Assembly: GCA_043739385.1 (NCBI GenBank) | Contig: JAYUED010000187.1 | Span: forward strand, 1 to 64,000 | Direction: 5' to 3' | DNA from: Defluviibacillus sp043739385 | GTDB lineage: Bacteria > Pseudomonadota > Gammaproteobacteria > Burkholderiales > Burkholderiaceae_C | DNA: 64,000 nucleotides | Shown here: one piece after another, positions 58,953 through 64,000 of the stretch | Numbering within the stretch: position 1 is the stretch's first letter | How the letters are laid out: each line of letters starts with the position of its first letter | Notes under the pieces: model-generated | The model's database searches: none | What the model was told of the DNA's origin: nothing | Seen by the model: the letters and a program-made list of their open reading frames with translations, nothing else | Position numbers and translations under genes: made by a program

Positions 58953-59057
58953 GGGATTTCCTTGGGTTAACAGCTAACACAACAGGTGGTTCCAGTAGAC
59001 CTTTTCTTTACAATCTACTGGAATCAGCTGCATCCTCACTGGTGGTGCACAAATGCA

Positions 59058-59822
59058 CTATTGGGGGAAACGCGAAGATTGTTGCGAACGCGCCAACACA
59101 GGGCTTGACCGCAGCGCAGCTAAGCTCAGCACCCGCAAGCCCCCGTATTCCACCCGAATCGCGTTCTGAGCAGCCAAGTCGTTCAGCGCCTCGTTTACCC
59201 GTTGACGCGACAGGCCCACCAAGTACGCCAACTCTTGCTGTGTTATGCGCAGCATCTCACCCACGCCGGGGTACAGAACCGGGTTGAACAGTGCGGCCAG
59301 CGTACGCGCTACGCGAAGATTAGGATTGTTCATTCGGTCAATTTCGCGCGCTGCGATGAACTGGCCAAGTCGTTCGTTGAGCTGGTTCATCACAAAGCGG
59401 TTAAAGCCAATCGAGCAGTCCAGCAGCGCGTGAAAGGTGTCCACTGGCAGGCCCGCTACCGTACTTTTGCGCAGGGTCTGGATGTTGTAGCGGTAGGGTT
59501 CACGCTTCAGCGCTGTGCCCTCGCCAAACCAGCCACCAGGGGCTAACCCGGCGAAGGTGACGGCCGGGTTTTGGCTGTCGTCATTGCTCATTTTCATAAG
59601 GCCCTCGATCAACCCAAACCAGTAGGTGATGGGCTTACCGATACGGCACAAATAGTCGCCCGGCTGTGCGTCGCCCACGTGCACGGCGGCTTCGGCCATG
59701 AGGCGCTCATCAGGCGTCAGAGCAGCCATCCAGGGGATACTGTTGAGCTCGTCCCGACTCGGGGCGCGCACGCGTTGGTGCAACGGAGGCAATGGCCGCA
59801 ATGACGACAACGGGGACTTCAT
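59058..59822 (-). CDS. Crp/Fnr-family transcriptional regulator
   Basis: A 254-residue protein with an N-terminal cyclic-nucleotide-binding-like domain (PGDYLCRIGKPITYWFGLIEG, then GWFGEGTALK) and a C-terminal Crp-type HTH: ITQQELAYLVGLSRQRVNEAL. In CRP the recognition helix reads S-R-E-T-V; here it is S-R-Q-R-V, so the E that contacts the G:C of TGTGA is replaced. No cysteine cluster of FNR type is seen. A dyad in the upstream region (59855-59872) would match such a changed specificity. It is divergent from the acyl-CoA synthetase operon. Confidence 0.9.
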   Translation of the reverse strand: MKSPLSSLRPLPPLHQRVRAPSRDELNSIPWMAALTPDERLMAEAAVHVGDAQPGDYLCRIGKPITYWFGLIEGLMKMSNDDSQNPAVTFAGLAPGGWFGEGTALKREPYRYNIQTLRKSTVAGLPVDTFHALLDCSIGFNRFVMNQLNERLGQFIAAREIDRMNNPNLRVARTLAALFNPVLYPGVGEMLRITQQELAYLVGLSRQRVNEALNDLAAQNAIRVEYGGLRVLSLAALRSSPVLARSQQSSRFPQ

Positions 59823-59854
59823 AGGGGTATGTCCTAAGGGGAGTGACCCGTAAA

Positions 59855-59872
59855 TTGTCGTCGTAACGACAA
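59855..59872. promoter_or_regulatory. Crp-like operator dyad TGTCG-N6-CGACA
   Basis: TTGTCGT (59855-59861) and ACGACAA (59866-59872) are exact inverse complements. With half-sites TGTCG and CGACA six bases apart, it has the CRP spacing but not the CRP sequence (TGTGA). It lies 33 bases before the Crp/Fnr gene and about 140 before the acyl-CoA synthetase gene. Confidence 0.5.
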
Positions 59873-60013
59873 CATGGCGTCAAACTTGTTTCTACTATCC
59901 ATCTCAAGTTACTGTGAATGTGTTCATGGTGAATGTAGGTGCCATGCCTTTTAGGCGTCATAAGACGCATAAGCCACCCAAGACCCCACCTAAGACCCCA
60001 AGAAAGACGCTGA

Positions 60014-61960
60014 ATGGAGACAACTTTCCCCCAACTTCTGCTGGCCCATGCCGCCCAGCGTCCTAATGCACCCGCGATGCGTGAGAAGGAATACGGCATT
60101 TGGCAAGCCCGCAGTTGGGCTGATTTGGCGACCTTGGTTGAGTACGTGGCCTGCGGCCTCCATCAAGCAGGCTTGCGACGCGGGGAGCACATGATCGTCA
60201 TCGGCGCCAACCGCCCACGGCTTTACGCCACTATGCTTGCCGCGCAATCGCTGGGTGCAGTTCCCATCCCGCTGTATCAAGATGCCGCCGGGCCTGAATG
60301 CGTGTTTCCCATCAACAATGCTGATGTGCGTTTTGCCTTCGCAGAAGATCAGGAGCAGGTCGATAAATTGCTGGAGATCCGTGACCAGTGTCCGCAGCTG
60401 GCGCATATTTTTTTCGATGAAGTCCGTGGTCTGCGCAACTACAGTGAGCCGGGTTTGCAATCCCTCGACGTGCTGATCGAGTCAGGTAAAGCGTTTTCCG
60501 CCTCCAACCCTAAGCGGTTCAAGACCGAGGTGGACAAGATTCGCCCAGACGACGTGGCTGCCATGTTCTTTACCAGCGGTACCACTGGGAATCCCAAAGG
60601 TGTTGTTCATACCCACCGTAGCCTGCTGAACCGCGCTAAAGCCGGCGCTGACTTTGACCACCTCACCAACCATGAAGAAGTGCTGGCCTATATGCCGCCT
60701 GCGTGGATTGGACAAAACATCTTCAGCTACAGCCAGTGGCTGGCCTGCGGCTATGTGGTGAATTGCCCCGAGAGTGCTGCCACGGTGATGATCGATCTGA
60801 AGGAAATCGGTCCCACCTACTACTTCGCGCCACCCCGTGTGTTTGAAGCCCTGCTGACCAGCGTGATGATCCGTATGGAAGACGCGGGAGCGCTGAAGCG
60901 CAAGATGTTCAATTTCTTCTTGGACTTAGCCAAACGCGTGGGCCCAGCCTTGATGGACGGTCTGCCCGTCAGTGCAGGTGACAAGCTTATGTACGCCATC
61001 GGTGCGCTCTGTGTCTATGGCCCGCTGCGCAACAACCTCGGTATGAGCCGCGTGCGTATAGCCTACACAGCAGGGGAGGCGATTGGCCCGGATTTGTTCA
61101 CCTTCTACCGCTCGATAGGTGTCAACATCAAGCAGCTTTATGGTTCCACCGAAACAGCGGTGTTTGTCTGCCAGCAGCCTGATAACCAAGCCAAGTCCGA
61201 CACCGTGGGTGTGCCATGCAATGGCGTAGAAATCAAAGTCGCGGCCAATGGAGAGGTGCTAGTGAAGTCGCCCGGTTTGTTCAAGGAATACTACAAAAAT
61301 CCCGTTGCCACCGCTGAGGTGCTGAGGGCCGATGGCTGGTACCACACCAGCGACGCTGGATTTTTAGACGCCCAAGGTCATCTCAAAATCATCGACCGCG
61401 TGAAAGACGTAGGCCGCATTGCGGGCGGTGTGAACGACGGTGCCATGTTCGCGCCCAAGTATGTGGAGAACAAGCTCAAATTTTTCCCTCACATCAAAGA
61501 AGTGGTGGCCTATGGCGATGGCCGCGATAAGGTCTGCGTGATGGTCAACATTGACTTCGAAGCCGTGGGCAACTGGGCCGAGCGCCGCAACTTGCCTTAC
61601 GCGGGTTACACCGACTTGGCGCAAAAGCCTGAGGTCTACCAACTCATCAAGGACTGCATGGAAAAGGTCAACGCCGATTTGAGCGTGGACGCGCTACTGG
61701 CCGGCTCGCAGGTCAGCCGCTTCTTGGTGCTGCACAAAGAGCTGGACGCTGACGATGGCGAGCTGACCCGTACCAACAAGGTTCGCCGCGGCTTCATCGC
61801 TGAAAAATACGCAGTGCTGGTGGACGCGCTGTATGGCGGCAAAACAGAGCAGTTCATTGAAACGCAAGTCAAATTTGAAGATGGACGCACAGGCAGCGTG
61901 AGTGCCACACTGAAGCTCTCCGACGCGAAAACCTTTGCACCTGTGAAGGTGGCCGCATGA
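60014..61960 (+). CDS. Long-chain acyl-CoA synthetase (AMP-binding)
   Basis: A 648-residue adenylate-forming enzyme. The P-loop is in FFTSGTTGNPKGVVHTHRSL, then the GSTETAVFVCQQP motif (A5-like), and DGWYHTSDAGFLDAQGHLKI (A7). The final KIIDRVKDVGRIAGGVNDGA contains the hinge. It activates a carboxylic acid to an acyl-CoA through an acyl-AMP. It resembles FadD15/ACSVL-like enzymes and is about 100 residues longer than a typical aromatic-acid ligase. The gene overlaps livG by 4 bp, which ties activation to transport. Confidence 0.92.
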   Translation: METTFPQLLLAHAAQRPNAPAMREKEYGIWQARSWADLATLVEYVACGLHQAGLRRGEHMIVIGANRPRLYATMLAAQSLGAVPIPLYQDAAGPECVFPINNADVRFAFAEDQEQVDKLLEIRDQCPQLAHIFFDEVRGLRNYSEPGLQSLDVLIESGKAFSASNPKRFKTEVDKIRPDDVAAMFFTSGTTGNPKGVVHTHRSLLNRAKAGADFDHLTNHEEVLAYMPPAWIGQNIFSYSQWLACGYVVNCPESAATVMIDLKEIGPTYYFAPPRVFEALLTSVMIRMEDAGALKRKMFNFFLDLAKRVGPALMDGLPVSAGDKLMYAIGALCVYGPLRNNLGMSRVRIAYTAGEAIGPDLFTFYRSIGVNIKQLYGSTETAVFVCQQPDNQAKSDTVGVPCNGVEIKVAANGEVLVKSPGLFKEYYKNPVATAEVLRADGWYHTSDAGFLDAQGHLKIIDRVKDVGRIAGGVNDGAMFAPKYVENKLKFFPHIKEVVAYGDGRDKVCVMVNIDFEAVGNWAERRNLPYAGYTDLAQKPEVYQLIKDCMEKVNADLSVDALLAGSQVSRFLVLHKELDADDGELTRTNKVRRGFIAEKYAVLVDALYGGKTEQFIETQVKFEDGRTGSVSATLKLSDAKTFAPVKVAA

Positions 61961-62805
61961 GTGATTTGAAAACTATGGCTGAAAAGAGCGCTGCCCTAGT
62001 GGGCGAAAAGAAAATTGGCGACGTGATCCTAGACGTTAAGAACATCTCGCTCAGCTTCGGCGGTGTGAAGGCGTTGACTGACATCTCTTTCAATGTCAAG
62101 GAGCACGAAATCCGCGCCATCATTGGTCCCAACGGGGCGGGTAAAAGCTCGATGCTGAACTGCATCAATGGCGTGTACGTGCCACAGACCGGCACCATCA
62201 GCTTCAAAGGCCAAACCTTCAGCCACATGAACAGCCGCCAAGTGGCCGAAATGGGCGTGGCGCGCACGTTCCAGAATTTAGCGCTGTTTAAGGGCATGAG
62301 CGTGCTCGACAACATCATGACCGGGCGCAACCTGCACATCAAAAGTAACCTGTTTTCGCAGGCCTTTCGCAACCCCTTCGGTATTTGGGGTTTGGGTGGC
62401 GCTGACCGCGAAGAGACGCGCCACCGTGAGTTCGTAGAGCACATCATCGATTTTCTGGAAATTCAGGCGCACCGCAAAACCCCAGTGGGACAACTCCCCT
62501 ATGGCCTGCAAAAGCGCGTGGATTTAGGCCGCGCGTTGGCGATGCAGCCGCAAGTACTGCTGTTGGACGAGCCCATGGCTGGCATGAACGTTGAAGAAAA
62601 GCAGGACATGTGCCGCTTCGTGCTCGACGTTAACGACGAATTTGGGATGACCGTGGTACTGATTGAGCACGATATGGGTGTGGTGATGGACATCTCCGAC
62701 CGTGTGGTGGTACTGGACTACGGCAAAAAAATTGGCGACGGCGCTCCCAATGAGGTTCGCAATAACCCTGAAGTCATCAAAGCCTACCTTGGCACTTCAC
62801 ATTAA
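61957..62805 (+). CDS. livG: Branched-chain amino acid-type ABC ATPase (LivG)
   Basis: A 282-residue ATPase with an N-terminal extension of about 25 residues. Walker A is IIGPNGAGKSSMLNC, the signature is the LivG form LPYGLQKRVDLGRAL rather than LSGGQ, and Walker B is VLLLDEPMAGMN. MGVARTFQNLALF is the LivG-type Q-loop. It overlaps the synthetase stop by 4 bp. With livH and livM it forms a HAAT-family importer, which in such gene sets is thought to serve aromatic or fatty acids. Confidence 0.92.
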   Translation: MSDLKTMAEKSAALVGEKKIGDVILDVKNISLSFGGVKALTDISFNVKEHEIRAIIGPNGAGKSSMLNCINGVYVPQTGTISFKGQTFSHMNSRQVAEMGVARTFQNLALFKGMSVLDNIMTGRNLHIKSNLFSQAFRNPFGIWGLGGADREETRHREFVEHIIDFLEIQAHRKTPVGQLPYGLQKRVDLGRALAMQPQVLLLDEPMAGMNVEEKQDMCRFVLDVNDEFGMTVVLIEHDMGVVMDISDRVVVLDYGKKIGDGAPNEVRNNPEVIKAYLGTSH

Positions 62806-62814
62806 GGACGTGGC

Positions 62815-63744
62815 ATGGGATTTTTTCTAGAAACACTGTTGGGCGGCCTGATGGCCGGGATGCTCTATTCCCTGGTCGCTCTGGGTTTTGTGCTGATTTT
62901 CAAAGCCTCTGGCGTCTTCAACTTCGCCCAAGGTGCGATGGTGTTGTTTGCTGCGTTAGCGATGGCTAGGTTTGCGGAGTGGATTCCGCAGTTGACCGGG
63001 ATCGATAACAAATTCATAGCAAATTTTCTAGCTTTCATAGGCGCAGGCATCGTGATGTTTGGTGTGGCCTGGATCATCGAGCGACTGGTGCTGCGCCACC
63101 TCGTCAACCAGGAAGGCACCACGCTGCTGATGGCTACGCTGGGCATCAGTTACTTCATGGACGGTTTAGGCCAAACCATTTTTGGCTCGAATATTTACAA
63201 GATCGATATTGGGATGCCCAAAGAACCCATCATGGTGTTCGAGTCCGTGTTTGAGGGCGGCATTCTTATTAACAAAGAAGACCTCTATGCCGCGCTGATT
63301 GCCGCTGTGCTGGTCGCTGCTCTCAGCCTGTTCTTCCAAAAAACTGCAACGGGTCGTGCACTGCGTGCTGTGGCTGACGACCATCAAGCTGCGCAGTCGA
63401 TTGGCATCCCGCTGAACCGCATTTGGGTCATCGTATGGTGCGTAGCCGGGGTGGTCGCCTTGGTAGCGGGAATGATTTGGGGCAGCAAGCTAGGGGTGCA
63501 GTTCTCACTGACCACCATCGCTATGCGGGCTTTGCCTGTGGTGATCTTGGGTGGCTTGACGTCGGTGCCGGGCGCGATTGTGGGCGGGCTCATCATTGGT
63601 ATTGGTGAAAAACTCTCTGAGGTCTACCTGGGTCACTTCGTGGGGGGCGGCATTGAGATTTGGTTTGCGTACGTGCTGGCGCTGGGGTTCTTGCTGTTCA
63701 GGCCACAGGGTTTGTTTGGCGAAAAGATCATTGACCGCGTTTGA
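62815..63744 (+). CDS. livH: Branched-chain amino acid-type ABC permease (LivH)
   Basis: A 309-residue permease with about eight helices. The family opening is GLMAGMLYSLVALGFVLIFK followed by ASGVFNFAQGAMV, which is the LivH/LivM-type signature, and VILGGLTSVPGAIVGGLIIG near the C terminus. It starts 9 bp after livG. The substrate of this transporter is not defined. Confidence 0.92.
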   Translation: MGFFLETLLGGLMAGMLYSLVALGFVLIFKASGVFNFAQGAMVLFAALAMARFAEWIPQLTGIDNKFIANFLAFIGAGIVMFGVAWIIERLVLRHLVNQEGTTLLMATLGISYFMDGLGQTIFGSNIYKIDIGMPKEPIMVFESVFEGGILINKEDLYAALIAAVLVAALSLFFQKTATGRALRAVADDHQAAQSIGIPLNRIWVIVWCVAGVVALVAGMIWGSKLGVQFSLTTIAMRALPVVILGGLTSVPGAIVGGLIIGIGEKLSEVYLGHFVGGGIEIWFAYVLALGFLLFRPQGLFGEKIIDRV

Positions 63745-63773
63745 GCGTCTAAGCGCCTAAGAAAGAAACCCCT

Positions 63774-64000
63774 ATGTTTTACAGAGAAAACGGCCAGTTC
63801 AAGACCAGCTACCGGTCTGACCAGCAAATACTGCCAATTACCCAGGACAGATATGCCATCGCAGCTATCTTAATAATTGCGTTCGCCTTGGTGCCCTTGC
63901 TCGCCAGCGATTACTTCTTCCGCGCGATTTTGATTCCGTTCCTGATCCTCTCGCTGGCCGCCTTGGGCGTCAACATCCTGGTGGGCTACTGTGGGCAAAT
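63774..64000 (+). CDS. livM: Branched-chain amino acid-type ABC permease LivM, N-terminal part (cut by window end)
   Basis: The ATG at 63774 opens a frame that runs to the window end (75 codons). It starts MFYRENGQFKTSYRSDQQIL, then has two hydrophobic segments (AIAAILIIAFALVPLLAS and AILIPFLILSLAALGVNILV) and ends in GYCGQ, the start of the LivM NLLLGYxGQ-type signature. It is 29 bp after livH in the same direction. Confidence 0.88.
   Translation, partial: MFYRENGQFKTSYRSDQQILPITQDRYAIAAILIIAFALVPLLASDYFFRAILIPFLILSLAALGVNILVGYCGQ

Noticed and set aside
61869..62447. An open frame of nearly 200 codons opposite livG
   Set aside because: It lies wholly over conserved livG sequence, including Walker A, and has no similarity of its own.

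Overview
The window is a stretch of chromosome from a betaproteobacterium, most likely order Burkholderiales and family Comamonadaceae (Rhodoferax/Polaromonas-like). This is inferred from protein family composition (GatCAB followed by divergent mreBCD-mrdA, the proteobacterial-type GshA, a phasin of the PHA-granule family, AMP-ligase plus Liv transporter, AtuA-like genes) and from a degenerate short repeat that I recall from Comamonadaceae genomes. Coding density is high and most genes are housekeeping or catabolic. No rRNA, tRNA, CRISPR array, prophage or complete insertion sequence was seen.

Layout. 1-5.8 kb: an OmpR-type two-component pair (kinase cut by the window edge), an AmpG-like muropeptide permease, a secreted M48 protease, exonuclease III head-to-head with pyrE, and a DUF4124 protein. 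5.8-14.7 kb: gatCAB on the minus strand, divergent from mreB-mreC-mreD-mrdA (cell elongation), then a TauE/SafE exporter. 14.9-20.6 kb: GMC oxidoreductase and CoA-acylating semialdehyde dehydrogenase, divergent from a LysR regulator and a class V aminotransferase. 20.6-22.6 kb: an AT-rich patch with an orphan lipoprotein, two perfect inverted repeats and a decayed IS6-like transposase. 22.5-28.4 kb: AtuA-like protein, enoyl-CoA hydratase, MarC, SDR, a DsbA-like isomerase, a dienelactone hydrolase and a collapsed glutathione S-transferase remnant. 28.4-33 kb: a 7TMR-DISM kinase with its response regulator, NfeD-like and CorA-like membrane proteins. 33-38.5 kb: hemB, a strong candidate small RNA with an anti-Shine-Dalgarno loop, hemJ, a VanZ-like protein, a ferredoxin, a hydrolase and a D,D-carboxypeptidase. 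38.5-48.8 kb: benE, kup, gshA, proA, holA, mnmA and a TonB-like proline-rich protein. 48.8-55 kb: a seven-gene operon described below. 55-64 kb: phasin, TetR regulator, TPR-like protein, lipase-like lipoprotein, Crp/Fnr regulator and an acyl-CoA synthetase leading into livG-livH-livM (livM cut by the window end).

The most distinctive system is 48.84-55.0 kb. A polar-amino-acid-type ABC transporter (two permeases, binding protein, ATPase) is followed, with overlapping or near-overlapping ends, by homologues of 2-ketogluconate kinase (KguK), 2-keto-6-phosphogluconate reductase (KguD) and the LacI-family repressor PtxS. A 14-bp palindrome identical to the known Pseudomonas PtxS operator lies directly before a -10-like box upstream of the first gene. 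The binding protein keeps the arginine that holds a ligand carboxylate but has serine where amino-acid-binding relatives have the aspartate that holds the alpha-amino group. Together these suggest a 2-ketogluconate uptake and catabolism operon in which an ABC importer replaces the MFS permease KguT. The other strong candidate is the intergenic RNA at about 34.25-34.35 kb, which has its own sigma-70-type promoter, a loop exposing TCCTCCC and a near-perfect terminator.
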